DNA of 29,382 nucleotides from Dichomitus squalens LYAD-421 SS1 (GCF_000275845.1 NW_006766972.1:59860-89241), one strand, 5' to 3'. Shown: positions 8,370-20,413, counted from the first letter of the stretch. Notes: generated from the letters alone by a model not told the origin. Numbers and translations: made by a program.

Positions 8370-10100
8370 CCGTGGGCAGGGTCGCTGCGATAGTGAAGGT
8401 ACCTCCTGACCCAGGAGGCACAGTTTGATGCTTAGACATTCACCCGCTACCAATCAATATATCATCCTTCGCTAGTATCGTTCTCACGTGAAGCGCCTCA
8501 TGTCTATCGGGTGCAATTGCGCGCAGACTACACCACCACGCGGTGATTCTGATGACGATCCAGGGGGCAAATAATATTGGCATAATCGCGCAGAAGCTCT
8601 TCCAGAGCATCGACTGTGCTGTTCGCGGTTGCGACACGAATACTCAGAGTTTCACGACGAGGGAGGTCAGAATGAACGATTCCGAAGTCAATTCTGGTTC
8701 GAACTGTGTGATTTTGGGCTCATTGTGCACGTGATCGAGGACGTGAAGCACGTGAGAAACCAGAAGACCACGCCTGGCCCCAGAGGAGTTTTTCCTGCAG
8801 TGTGGTACATGGGGCGGTCACAGCGATTCTGCAATCAAAAGCTCGAACGGACTCCGGAGTCAGCCTGGATCGCTCTCTAAGCGTCCGCTTCCCGAGCGAA
8901 TCTGAACGCGATCATGGAGTTGAAGCAAAATTAGAAATCGCTGTCAGAGTCGGCCAGAATAGTCCACTCTGACCTCCCTTATTGCCACATGATTATCTGC
9001 CGGACTTCCGCTAGAGTGCAAGCTCGGCTCAGCTCACGACGACTATCAAGAGCTTTGTCCGAGTGCGAATGGCAAGTTATTTCGCTGCACAGACGGTCAG
9101 CTGAATCCATGGACCACCCCAACATGAGGTCGAAGGGTGGCTGTCGTCGTCAGTTGGGACTTTGGACGGTCAAGACGTCATACGATAGGCGTCATGGGCA
9201 GACACAACGACAGCGTGCTGCCGGCCCCGAATGTGCAGACGATGTCGCAAATGCCCGAGGACAGTGAATCCCTCCGCGGCTGCGAGTGTGTCTGTGGGAA
9301 GTAGAATCCGTGAGGCGTGGGTGCGGTCTGCGCAGATTGAGCTGCGTAACCAAGCGCAGCGATTCGCAACTTGAAAGAAGAGCAGTAGAAAAACATGACG
9401 CGACGACCCGTGGATAGTCTAGCACTGCCCTGGGCGCGACGGATCGCCGGCGGCGAAGATGGCCAAAGCTGTTGGAAGGATTGCTGCGAACTGACGGGGT
9501 CGACCTGAATCCCAAGATTTCGGATCGTTGGCCGATCCTCTTGCAGCTTTGAGGCTCCCATTGACATCCCTCTACCCCACGAGGATACGATTGTTCAATT
9601 GCAACGCGTACGCAGGTACTCGTTTTCGCAGATGATCCAAAAAAGGAAGCACTCTTGCCAGGACTTGATCGCGGCTCACGGGACGTCATCGGCTGTCTCA
9701 GCTCGTATGCCGAAGCGAGATGTGGTTTATATCCAAGAGTGAGCGGAAGAACGGACATCGACTCACCCAGCCCACTTCCTCCTCGGACATCATGAAGCGA
9801 GTACATTTCATCGCATGGGTTTCATCACCCCGAAGCTCGAGACCGATGCGTAAATGACAACCTCGAACCAGCCAGCGCAGGTCTGAGTACGCGTACGAGA
9901 ACCACGGTGCGCGCATATAGCTGCCAGTAAGGAGTGCAGGTCTCATAGCTTGACTAGGTTCCTCCCGCAGATCATGCGTTCTAAAGTCTTTCCCAGTCTG
10001 CGTAGTCGCACGGAGGCACGTGTCAGCAGCCCTTGACCCAAGCAATCCCGCTGGTATATACGACTACTCCAAGGCTTGCAGCCATCCTGACCACGCTGGC
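8370..10100 (-). pseudogene. Decayed DUF6533-like gene
   Basis: Blocks resembling DUF6533 proteins occur in family order on the minus strand, but stops and frame changes separate them. At about 10097-10040 is a first-helix-like MAASLGVVVYT. At about 10005-9980 is RRLGKTL, like the linker before the second helix. At 9882-9829 is TCAGWFEVVIYASVSSFG, like the C..WFEV helix. Near 9700 is ISLR followed, after a missing base, by AYEL. At about 8610-8455 is MPILFAPWIVIRITAWW, then ALHVRTILAKDDILI, matching the P-helix and LARDSLIYF region of copy A. A weak LPTACRL lies near 8380. I could not build a continuous spliced frame, so it is called a relic; a very divergent intact gene with unusual introns cannot be excluded. 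It lies immediately upstream of intact copy A in the same orientation. Confidence 0.45.
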
Positions 10101-11054
10101 ATCCGCTCACAAGCAGATCCGTCACCCATCCAGCTGCCTTGTATCACATCAGGCATGAGGGAAAAAAATCGCCCTGGGACGTCTGCTTGAGACATACGAG
10201 TCAATGTGCAGCGTATGGCAAGAACAACGTTTGGTATGCTGAGCACAGCAATCCTACCTCGCCGGGCTTGTTGTTCCCAAACACGACATCCCGTTGTGTA
10301 GGTAAGCTCTACTCTCACCTCCTAGTTCACCGCGCATTGATTCGACTGGCGAGCATCGCGTACGCGGATAACGGCACACTGACACAATGTGTCGCTAGAG
10401 AGGCCTGTTGTGTACGAGAGAATGCAGGGCGTCATCGACATGGCAACGTGAAAGCGGCAGCCGGTGGGTACGGGCACTTACCTCTTCCTTGACCATTTAC
10501 CACCATCGCTTTGACCTTCTAGCAGTCGCTCCTTGACCGAGAGTAGAAGAAAGCAGCTCACACTCGTTTCGACGTCTCCGTATACACTAGAAGGCAGCTA
10601 GAACCCGGCGCCACGACGTCGACGCGTCCAAGAACGGCAAGCGCGGGGGCGGAGGCAACTTGCGACCGGCGGCACCGGCCAGGGACACGGCTACGGAAGC
10701 AAATCCGGCGCGGGCCGCCGCTTAACACAGCGCTTGCCGTATTAGGTGAGTAAGTTGATGTTGAAGATGGGCCGCGCTGGCGTGGAAATCGAGTCCCTGC
10801 GCTGCCGCGTCCGAGTCGTCGTCTCCCACTGCTCGCTCAACACGAGGCTGCCCGTCGTCATAACACGAGGCCCTCGCGTTCAAGGCACTACAGCAGCAGC
10901 AGCACCAAGGAGCCCGTGTTCAGCTCGCCGTGCCCACCCCCGCACGCTGCCCTCCTCCTCCTCGCGGCACCGCATCTAATCTCCCCTACGCACATCCCAC
11001 TCCTCTCGCTAATTTACTCACTTTGCATGCTGTCTTCCTCCGTAATCCACGACA
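10101..11054. other. Intergenic, upstream of the large membrane protein gene
   Basis: No gene is supported. Short reading frames occur on both strands without family motifs. The right end (10960-11054) is rich in C and T, as is common just before start codons in basidiomycetes, and probably contains the promoter and leader of the gene at 11055. Confidence 0.45.
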
Positions 11055-14000
11055 ATGTCACGACAACAGTACGACTCATCTAGCCCCGCAGCCTCCTCCT
11101 CGCCGGAATCAGCGTCGAGGCCAAGTTCGGCTGCACACACAAACCGCTCGAAAGACCCCGCGCACGGACCAACACCCGTATCCGAACGCCAATCATCCGA
11201 GCCCCAGTCCCCGCAAGGCGTCTCCTCCAGCTCGGAAGGTTATCCCTCGTGGCTCCCCAAGCGTCCCCCCGGCCCCGTCCCTCGTTCCACCATCCAGTCT
11301 TCAGTAGCTGGCATGTTCACCGACGCGGGCCCCAGCAATGAGCCTGTCCCAGTTGGCCGGAAGCCAACCCCCCGGTCAGTGCGCATCGTCAGTCTCCAGA
11401 GTCGAGCAGAGGAGAACGCGCGCCGCGAGCCAACAGACCAGTCGCGCGCGTTCTCTGGCCCTATGCACGCCCGAGCGTGGTCGCGCGCGACCAGCGCAGG
11501 CCTGACCCCAACCCTGTTTTCCGCCTCGGCGGGTGGGGAGGGTCAGCTGCCGAGGCCAAGGTTCAACTCGCCCAACCTCAATCTGGAGTTGCTGCGAAAC
11601 CCGTCCTGGAAGATGCGCCTGTGGTACTATCTCTTCCCACTTTTCGTCTTCGGGCACATCCCTCTTCAAACGTTCTTCGACTTCAACGCCGTATTTATCC
11701 TGCTTTCGTGAGTAATGTATCCGAATCTGCCCCTCCGGGAGCTGATTTCTCGATAGCGTTGCAAAGTTCCCCAACCCCGAGGCACCTGGTGTCCCTGGTT
11801 CCGGTCGCAACTGGGCTCTCGCTGCCGCAGCGTACATTGCATGCTGGTTTGCATGGATCGCTGTAGTCTTCGTTGTATACGAGGTCGTATACTCCTTCGT
11901 GCGGCGATGGCGTGTCAGTGAGTAGCACCTCCGTTCCGCAACTCTGATCAACGTTAGTCTAACTGTAACTGTGCCTTACCTAGAACGGCCCTTGATCCTC
12001 CCTATTTACTTCTCGTCCGCAGCGTTCAACTTCGCCGCGATGTCTTCTTACGTGAACTTCTGTTTCATGTATTATATTCGCTTCTCCGCCTTCGTCGGCG
12101 AGCACGGCAGCCTGCCCGACGGGCTTGCCGAAACCTTCTACTTTTACTCCCAGAACCTCCCTACGGTCGCGCTCTTGATGCCGCGTGCGGCGCTATGTAT
12201 GGCCCTGCTCTTCGCCTTTTCCTTTCCCGATCCGAACGTGGTCGCGCTCGGAGATGCTGGCATCAGCCACAGAGACGGGACGTTCTTCCGTTCTTCTAAC
12301 GGGACGTTGACGGACTACGCCCGAGGCGTGCTCATCGCGAATGCCGCTTGGACGGCATGGCGCATCTTGATTCTCCTGATCAGCTGGTACGTCGTGGGCC
12401 TTATTGACGATCCAGATCGATGACGACGAGGCTGATCGGTGCGCTCTCGCGACACAGGATCGGTCTCTGGATCCTCAGCGGACAAGGCTGCGCCGGGTTC
12501 TGCGGGCCCCGGTACCGCTGGGAAGAGGAGGACGCGGAGAAGGCGGCAACGGCGCTCAACGACAACATCTCCGACTTCGACACGCTCCCGTGGTCGTGGA
12601 AGGAGTGCACGATCCTGCGCGTCAAGGACGCGTACGACTTCTGCCTCACGAACAAGCCCCCGCGCGGCGAGTCCGCGCTCGGCGGCGACGGCAAGGACGG
12701 CAAGGCGCACGCGGAGCCCGCGGCGCCGCTGGAGGGCATCGAGCGCATCTTCGCCGCCGTCGGGCTCCAGTCGGGCCCGCACATCGCGCGGCGCCCGATC
12801 CTGTCCGACGAGCTGTTCGAGAGCCCGCGGCACACGCCCGAGCTGGTGGACGACAAGGCGACTGGGAAGGCGAAGGCGGCGGCTGCGCCTGAGCTGTCGA
12901 GCATCATCCCGCCCGTCGCTGCGGTGCAGCAGAAGGAGCGGTCTGGGACGGATCCGTCGGGCCCGCTGATGCAGCTGCCGTATCCGTTCACTGCGTACGG
13001 CGCGCAGGTCTCGTCGGAGGACAACATACCGTTCCCGCCCTCTCCGGCGATCGAGGAGAAGGAGGTCACGACCGAAGGCGAGGGGACGCCTGCCACAGGC
13101 GAAGAGGAGGAGGAGGAGGAGGAAGAAGAAGAGGAGGAAGGCGAGGGCGAGGAGGAAGAGGAGGCGGAAGGCGAGGAGGACGAGAGCGAAGTGCCATCAT
13201 CGGAGAGACGCACTTCGGGATCCATGTCGAGCTTGGGCCGCCCCGTCGTCTCGCGCTACCCGTTCCAGTTCCGTCGACCTCGGGGAAGCATATCGTCCGC
13301 GTCGCGCATGAGTCCGCAGACGCACTCGACGCCGCACTCCGCACAGTCTCGCTCGACGCAGTCGCGCTCGACGCGCCACTCGCGCTCAACGCAGTCAACG
13401 GGCAACATCGAGTCGACGGATTCGCACTCACCTCGGTCGAACGCGAGCTCGAGCGCGAGCCCCCCGCACTCGAGCTTCAGCGGGAGCGTCATCCCCATGC
13501 CCCCGCGGCATCCCCAGGCCCAGGCAGGACAGAGAAGAGCGAGAGCAGGGACGGTGCCCATCCCCCCGTCCCCAGGCTCACCCTCCCCGGTCGTGTTCCC
13601 GGGCGGGAGGCCGCGCGCACGGACACGCACAGAAAGCGTGGTGACGGACCCTTCTGTCACGTTCGGCCCCATCCCGATTGGCTCGTTCGAGTCCGACGGC
13701 GAGGACGACCACGACCACGACCATGAGCTCGACCTCGAGCACGACCTCGACGAGTCCATCGTCGAAGTGCCCGAGGCGGAGGGGTCGATCGAGGAGGCGG
13801 AGCGCCAGGACAGCGTCGGCCTGCTCTCCGCCGCGCCGAGCCCGCGCACGTCCCTTGCGAACCTGCGCCATCGCGCGAGCCAGCTGTCGAGGCGGTCGAA
13901 CGGCTCGCGCTCCGTATCTGGAGGCTCGCGCTCGCGCACGAACTCGAACTCGCGCTCGCGGACCAACTCGGGCACGTCGCTCTCTGACGCCGCGCGCTCG

Positions 14001-14546
14001 CGCGCCCATTCGCTCATCCAATCGCTGGGCGCCGCCTCGCGCTCCTCGGTCGAGCTCGTGCGCTCGCGCACCAACTCGCTCGTCCGCCTCGCGGACTCCC
14101 CGTACGCGTCGACGTCGTCCGAGGCCGTGCTGTCGAGCCCCGAGAACCACACGTTCGGCCACCCGCTGCGCGAGCAGTGGCGCGCGGAGGAGGGCGTGCA
14201 CGAGATGTCGGACATCGCGGAGTCGGAGGCGAACGTCCCGCTGCCGTCGTCGCGCGAGGGGTCCAGCGCGGAGGAGCAGGAGCAGGCGCTGGAGCTGCAC
14301 ACGGCGCGCTCGACGATCGCCCCGTCCGAGTTCAGCCTGCAGACGGAGCGCGGCGGGGTGCCCATCGCTGGCGCGCAGCTGGGGCAGGAGCTTGCGATCG
14401 AGAGCAGGCCGGACTTGAGCACGGCGCCGCAGTCGTTCATCACGGCGCCGACGACGCGCGAGGACACGACGAGCAGCTCGGGACAGACGCAGCGGACGTG
14501 GGGCACGATCGACCATTATCCGCATGCGGATTGGCAGCCCCGGTGA
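11055..14546 (+). CDS. Large multi-pass membrane protein with disordered acidic C-terminal tail
   Basis: Four exons, 11055-11707, 11757-11917, 11984-12386 and 12458-14546, give 1101 aa. The introns are 49, 66 and 71 nt with GT..AG ends, and skipping any of them meets an early stop. Residues 1-200 are Ser/Pro-rich and disordered. Residues about 205-430 hold five or six hydrophobic helices: around LWYYLFPLFVFGHIPLQTFF, ALAAAAYIACWFAWIAVVFV, IYFSSAAFNFAAMSSYVNFC, TVALLMPRAALCMALLFAF and ILILLISWIGLWIL. A short Cys-bearing loop (GQGCAGFCGPRYRW) follows the last helix. The remaining 650 residues are low-complexity: a Glu run near residue 620, many SRS/TRS repeats, and a C-terminus with acidic clusters. 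The tail is probably cytoplasmic and phosphorylated. I do not recognise a named family; fungal relatives are generally hypothetical. Exon boundaries are well supported, function is not. Confidence 0.8.
13101..13190 (+). repeat. Purine-rich GAG/GAA tract coding for poly-glutamate
   Basis: About 90 nt of near-pure GAG, GAA and GGC codons encode a run that is mostly Glu, in the tail of the large membrane protein. The plus strand is almost wholly purine, so replication slippage and length variation are expected. Confidence 0.8.
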
Positions 14547-15608
14547 TCGTCGCGGGGACTTCTCTGCGCTCGCGCATGGATTTTTCGTAGGCTGGTCCGG
14601 GACCTTCTTGGTTGGCCGGTCGGATTTCTTATTTGCCGGATCTGTTCATTGTTTATACTTACAACTATTCTTGCATATCGGCACATTCACCTAGAGCGTC
14701 TTCATTGCTGCATAGTGTTCCACCATCGTACCACCTCCCATTTCACCCTACTTTCCGCCTTCCTCCTACCCGCGTCCCCACTGCTTCCTCTTCCCGCTCG
14801 CCCCCAACATGTAAACTGCAAAACCTACCCTGTACACATTCCATCTACGACCTCTCTCGCCTCCTCCCAAACCACCCACATTCAGGCCCCTACGATACGT
14901 TACGCGACACCCTCCCATCTACCTTGTAACCCGGCAGTTCGCGGCTATTGTCACGCTTGTTGTGCATACTTACTGTGATGACCGGCCCTGGCCGGGCTGC
15001 TACTTACGTTCGATAAAACAATTATAATCAAACGGCCGTTGGCTTTTCCGTCTGCTACTGTGGCAGTGCTTCGGCTCCAGGGATGCACCTTTGGCAGCCT
15101 CCTGGCCGCTGGTTGTCGACTTGTCTTGGATAAGCAGAATAGACAGATAAGGACGAGGCGGGCCACGCCGGCTTCAGTTGTCAGGCTCAATGACGGTCCC
15201 GGCCGACTGGGGCGGAGTGGTTTGTGGTCCGTCTCTTGGCAGGTGTTCTTCCGTTCTTCCGCAAAGTCTAGGCTGTGCGCATGACGAGTCGGTGTGATTT
15301 GAATGGGCGTTGAGTGAGGCGGACGGCTGATGACGATAATGACCCAAGAGGCAGTGTACATACTGAGCTCCTACGTCACGCTGTCCGCCTGTCATATTTC
15401 TCCGTGGCTTCAACCTAGCGCTCTCGGTTCGCCGCCTTCTCCTCCTCCTCTTCAGCGCTCATACACCCTCTACGCCAGCAGGCCCAACATCAGGACTACC
15501 CCAACATACGTAAACGCCTCCCGTTTCGCAAATCTACCCCACGCTCGTTCTCCACCTAGAAGGCAACGCCGGGATAGCGGCCTTCCCACCACACTTCCGC
15601 GCGGACAT
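14547..15608. other. Intergenic, 3' region of the membrane protein and upstream region of the IMD-like gene
   Basis: No independent gene is supported. The left part is AT-richer and fits a 3' untranslated region. A CT-rich stretch at about 15430-15460 is a plausible transcription start area for the next gene. The reading frame of that gene is open back to 15330, so part of 15330-15608 may be coding. Confidence 0.4.
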
Positions 15609-18600
15609 ATGGTTCACCGGCCGGCGGACTCGCGACTGCTCAGCAACCTCCTCAGCCACGAGAAGGACTACTCAAAACATTTCTCCATCCTCCTCGACCA
15701 TTCCCATGCCTCTCTCGCCTCCTTCTCCGCCTACGCGAGCGCGTCAGCCCCCCCAATCTCGCAGGTGATCATCGCTGTCGCGGGCTCTCTCGCAGGCGCG
15801 GACGACGCGCTCAGAAGTTATGCCGCTGCCGTGGAGCAATGGCAGGAGCAGCTCAAAGCGTTGAAGAACATGGAGGACGACGTCGCGAATATCATGCGAG
15901 ACCGGGAGATCCTGTGAGTTCAACGTCCTACCATCGTGCAGGTATAGTTTGTTGAGGCGGATGCACGGCGCTGCCCGACAGCGTAACGCGGCTCATCAAG
16001 GCGTCCAAGTCTCCCCAGAAGTCTACGAGAGACTCCATCGCACCCTCTCCGTCCGGATCCTCCCTCAGCATCTCAAAGTCCGAGGTCCAGGTTGGATCCA
16101 AACTCTCCGCCGCCCAAGCGCAATTGCAAGCATGCGAGGCCCACCTCGCCGCTAAGGAGCAGGAGCTCAGTGCCTTCCGCGTGCACGCCATCAGGTCAGG
16201 CCTTCATGCACGCTGTAAGGCTATGGTCGAGTGCGGCTGGGCTTGGGGCGAGATGGGCAAGGAGGGCATGCGCGCATTAGAGAGCTTGGATATGGCTAAT
16301 GGGCACGGTGCGTCTCACCTCTCTCGTGTCTCATTCTTTGCTTCCCAGGGCCTGCTCGTGGTGACGTCTGAATCCGCATCGTCGGACCTTCACCGTTTTC
16401 CGGGTCTACCTGATTCGTCGGTCTGCCTCAAGGCCATGGCTTGTTGACAAATGTAACGTTCGTTCACGGGAGGGCATTCACCGTGCATGTCCGCCTCATT
16501 CATCTTCATTCGCAATGCTATGGCTACGAGGCATTGGATACAATGCGGACACGGAAGGGTTCACTTCATCTCCGACGTTGCAGGTCGATGATTGTTGCTT
16601 CGCAGCCGCCCACTCATTCGTCCGCCGGGTTTACGGTTCCTGCGGCTGCTTTGATGTTGGGAGAGGGATGCCTCGAGAGGTTGCTAACATACATGAACTA
16701 TAGGCAGCCCTTCGATGCACCCAGACTTCCAGCAGCGCCTGAACGGCAACGATAAGTCGACATCATCTGACGTTTCCTCTATAGCACCCTCGCAATCCGC
16801 ATCCCAGATCGGCTTCCACTCGTCGCCCGCTCTCACCGACTCCACATGGCGCGCTCCCTCATCCCCACCCCTGTTCCCGTCGACCTTACCTCAGTCATAC
16901 ACACTCTCAATACCACCCGCGCATTCGATATCAGAGTATGCCGTGCCAAACGGCACAGCTCACCCAGCGACCATCATTGAGGAAGGAGGCGGGAGCAGTG
17001 AGGAGGAAGGCGAGGACCCCGACAGTGTTCCGGTCGAAGTGCACGAAAACCCACTGTTTACGAAGGGCAAGGGCAAGGGGAAGGCACCCGCGTCGCCCAT
17101 CCCCTCGCGCCACGTCTCTTTCTCCATTCGCAAGCATAGCGAGACGAATATCCCGGCTGCATCCTCGTTCCGCAGCGAGTCCCCGACCAAGAGGCGCGGG
17201 GTCCTCGGTAGCCTGGCCGCGCTTTTCCACGTCGGGAGTTCGCGGTCTTCGGACGTGGGTGCGCCTTCGAGCGCTTCTCCGTCGAAGGCGGACAGCGCCT
17301 GGCGCACGCGGATCGACAAGCACCTCGCGTCCGCACAGCGTGGCGACAGTTCGGACGACGAGCAGCTGTCGCACCCCTATTCCATGCACGCTAGCTCGTC
17401 CACGAAGGGCCTGCAGCCCGACGGGGAGATGGCGAGGCTCAAGAAGCGTTCGAAGCGCGGCTCCGTCCAGACACAGGGATCCTCGCGGATGGCGTTGCCA
17501 GACAAGGGATACATGAGCGACACTGTCACCGAGTCGATGAGCAAAGCCGCGCGTACAAAGCCCCAGCGGAAGCGCTCGGTCTCGAAGCCGCCGACCATCG
17601 AGGGAGTACGTTCCCTGAGGCCACAGGACGAGGCGGGACCCTCCTCGGGCAGTCGGCTGAAGAAGTCGCCTGCGGTCAACAATGTCTTCGCAGCCGAGGG
17701 CTTGGGCTCGGCGTCGCTGTCCCGCAACTCCTCGATCTCCAAGCAGTCAGTCACGAGCACGGCGAGCGCGCCCGCACGGACGTCTCCTGCGGCGCACGGG
17801 CGCGCGAAGACCGACCCGGCACGCAGGCGGACGACGTCGCTGGACGTGCAGCCGTCCAAACCGGGGCCCAGCCACAAGCGCACGGCCTCGGCGTCGACGA
17901 GCACGGGGGCGGCGCCGTCCGCAGCCGGATCGCAGCTCACGAACGCGAACGGGCAGCCGAGTCTCATGAGCATCGTCGAGGGCATCTCGCGCCTGAACAA
18001 AGAGGCGGCGCTCAAGCAGAACCCGAACCACCTGCTCGTCGTCCCCAAAGCCCCTGGGCGCATCAACGTCGCCTACAGCGACAGCCTGGGCGAGCTGCCT
18101 GTCATCAGGACGACCCCGCCGCAACCGCAGCCCGAGGCACGGGCGCAGGCGCAGGCCAACGGCGGCTCCCCCAGTCCGCGGCCGCGGCTGAAAAGGGCGG
18201 GCCAGCAGGAGAAGCCGGAGGAGAACAACTACAGGAACTCGTTGCTGCTGTCCGCAACCGTGTCTGCCCCGACGCTGCCCCTGTCTGGGTCGACGTCGGT
18301 GACAGCCGCTGGGGCCATAAATCAGGCGCGGGCGGAGGCGTCGTCGAAGCCGCTCCCGGGCAGCCCGAAGATGCCCCTGCGGTCTGCGCTGCGGAACGCG
18401 AGTCGCTCGCCGTCGCCCAACACGGCCGTCAGGACGTCGCCCGATAGGGCGCGGCCTCAGGATACGACTGCAGCCAACGCTAGCCCAGCGCAGCAGACCG
18501 GACCGTCGACGAGCAAGCCCGCACAGACATACCCAGCGCCCGCACCTCCCAGTGCAGAGCGCCCGACCATGAACCGCCGCGAAAGCGACATATCGTCGAT

Positions 18601-19125
18601 CTCGTCGTACGAGACCGGCCGCGAGGTCTTCGTCGGCTCCGACACGGAAGGCGACGACTCGCCTGCCCTCCCTCCCATCCCGATGCTCGTGCCCGGATCC
18701 GTGTCCGCACCAGGACCAGGACCAGAGCCCACGCCGAACGGACACGCGGACGCGCACCAGCAGGACGGCAGCGAGCTCTCGCGCTCGACCGCGTCTACTG
18801 TCCAGACACACCAAGCCCCTGGGGATGCGCAGACGGGAGCGGGGACGGGGGCGGAGCCCCCCGCCGGCGGAAGAGCGTGCGGATGTCGCTGCCGCCCACG
18901 TTCTCGGCGACGCCGCCCGCGATCGAGGACACGGACGAGGAGGCACCGCAGAGCAGCCACGCGCCGTGGTCCCCGCCGCAGCGGAGCGTGCAGCGGGGCG
19001 GAGGCGGGTGGGGGTCGAAGATCGAGGAGGCTGGGGCGAGGGACCTGTGGGCGGACAGCGACGAGGAGGACGCGGAGTATAGCGCGGCGAAGAGGCTGCT
19101 GGCGAAGGTGGGCGGGAAGAGGTGA
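15609..19125 (+). CDS. IMD/I-BAR-like protein with long disordered tail, probable frameshift
   Basis: Exons 15609-15913, 15982-16307 and 16704-19125, about 1017 aa if a one-base deletion is allowed for. Residues 1-210 are helical and resemble the membrane-binding IMD (I-BAR, Ivy1-type) domain found in fungal proteins: LLSNLLSHEKDYSKHFSILL, then VAGSLAGADDALRSYAAAVE, then NIMRDREILVTRLIKASKS, and a second helical part with a WGEMGKEGMRALESL motif. Such domains bind phosphoinositide membranes and curve them outward. The rest is Ser/Pro-rich and disordered, with basic patches and an acidic C-terminus (WADSDEEDAEYSAAKRLL). The main frame degenerates into Arg/Cys-rich sequence after about 18860, while the next frame reads sensibly to a stop at 19125, so a base seems missing from the C run at 18857-18862. 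Intron 2 is long (396 nt) with a TGCTAACA branch site. The start is uncertain: the frame is open back to ATGs at 15330 and 15339. Confidence 0.65.
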
Positions 19126-19626
19126 GGTGAGGGCCCTGCGGTCGGTGAAGGATGGTTCCGCGTTTATTCGGGTTCGCCCCAGATCTCTGGTGTGTCTCTC
19201 TACATCTTTCTTCATTCATGTGAGGGTCTGTTTGCGTAGCGTGGTTTTGTTTGTTCCACTTCATTCCCTCAAACACGATATCCTATCAATTATCTCTAGC
19301 CCAAGTAGTGTATGTGACCTGTTCTTTAGATTACTAGTGGATCTTTGTAATGATACCATGGCCTCGTATGTCCCCACAACACCTTATCCATTATTTCCTG
19401 CCTACGCCGACCTGGTCGCCTCATTGTTACAGGTCACTTATGGCCGATGAGTGCCGAATACCATGGACGAGGACAGGGTCACTTCAGATTGGAGCGGCTA
19501 CATCACGTAATCGATGCTTGACGCCGGGGGAGGAGGCTGTCGTCGATGGATTCGTTCTTTAGCCGCGAACCACTCGCATAACCGCCTGCTCGACCCCTCA
19601 CCGACGCGCACATATCCACACACGAC
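19126..19626. other. Intergenic between the IMD-like gene and SUMO
   Basis: No gene is supported. The left half is T-rich and fits the 3' untranslated region of the preceding gene. The right part must contain the promoter of the SUMO gene, but no clear TATA box was seen, as is common for housekeeping genes. Confidence 0.5.
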
Positions 19627-20413
19627 ATGGCTGACCATGAGCCGGGAGCGTCCCAGGACGCTGAGCCCAAGCAGGAGGACGCCAACGCGCCCATCAACAT
19701 TAAGGTACGTTAGACCGTAGGCCTCTAAACATGCATGTTTGTCGTTGGTGGCTCTACTACTCCCACGAGTGGAGGGCGTAGCGGCGATGAGACTGCCGAC
19801 GCAAAGCATTTTATTGATCTCGGTCGGAGCCGTTAACTGACGACTGCGTTTTGTGGCACACAGGTGACGACCCAGACGGGCGAGGAGGTGTTTTTCAAGA
19901 TTAAGAGGAATACGAAGCTCAGCAAGCTTCAAGGCGCATACGCGAACAAGGTCGGCAAGGACGTGAGCAGCATCCGGTGAGTCCATCGGTTCTCTGCTTG
20001 CACTACACTACACCCTTCGGCCGTTCGTCGCGTCGCGAGGACGTGCACGCGGGTGGCGTCGCACGGATCTGGAGATCGGCGGTCGGCTAGGTTGATCTCT
20101 CTGCTTCTGCGTTTGCGAAGTGCGGAAGAAATGCGTGGGCATCGTGCTGACCGCGCACTTTTGTAATGTCTGCTTCGCAGATTCCTCTACGACGGTGCTA
20201 GGATAAGCGACGAGGACACACCAGCATCTTTGGACATGGAGGACAACGGTACGCCGCTCATCCTGTTAGGTGTTCAGTCGAACCCCACTCACTGCCGCTA
20301 CCTCTAGATACGATCGATGTCATGGTAGAACGTACGTATACCGGTGTCAGCATCTTTAACGTGTGGTTGACTGACATCTCATGCAATCTCCAGAGGTCGG
20401 AGGCTCGGCGTAA
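19627..20413 (+). CDS. SMT3: SUMO, small ubiquitin-like modifier
   Basis: Five exons, 19627-19704, 19864-19976, 20181-20248, 20308-20331 and 20394-20413, give 100 aa, close to the 101 aa of yeast Smt3. SUMO is conjugated to lysines of many nuclear proteins by the E1 Aos1-Uba2 and the E2 Ubc9. The acidic, flexible N-terminus (residues 1-20) is followed by the ubiquitin fold: INIKVTTQTGEEVFFKIKR, then LQGAYANKVGKD, then IRFLYDGARISDEDTPASLD, then MEDNDTIDVMVEQ. The end is VGGSA: the Ulp-type protease would remove SA to expose the conjugating Gly-Gly. The last residues come only from correct splicing of the 24-nt and 20-nt exons, which confirms the model. Lys in EPKQED is the only N-terminal lysine before the fold and resembles a SUMO-chain acceptor site; this is inferred. 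Introns are 159, 203, 59 and 62 nt, within about a base; the first two are unusually long here. Confidence 0.95.

Noticed and set aside
9192..9806. A 204-codon minus-strand frame as an independent gene
   Set aside because: It has no recognisable domain except a short stretch overlapping the DUF6533 relic, and its composition looks random.
13256..14506. A 416-codon minus-strand frame
   Set aside because: It is exactly antisense to the tail of the large membrane protein. Its Ser/Arg/Glu composition mirrors the plus-strand codons, and there is no domain or promoter of its own.
17747..19276. A 509-codon minus-strand frame
   Set aside because: It is antisense to the disordered tail of the IMD-like gene and very Arg-rich, as expected from third-codon GC bias.
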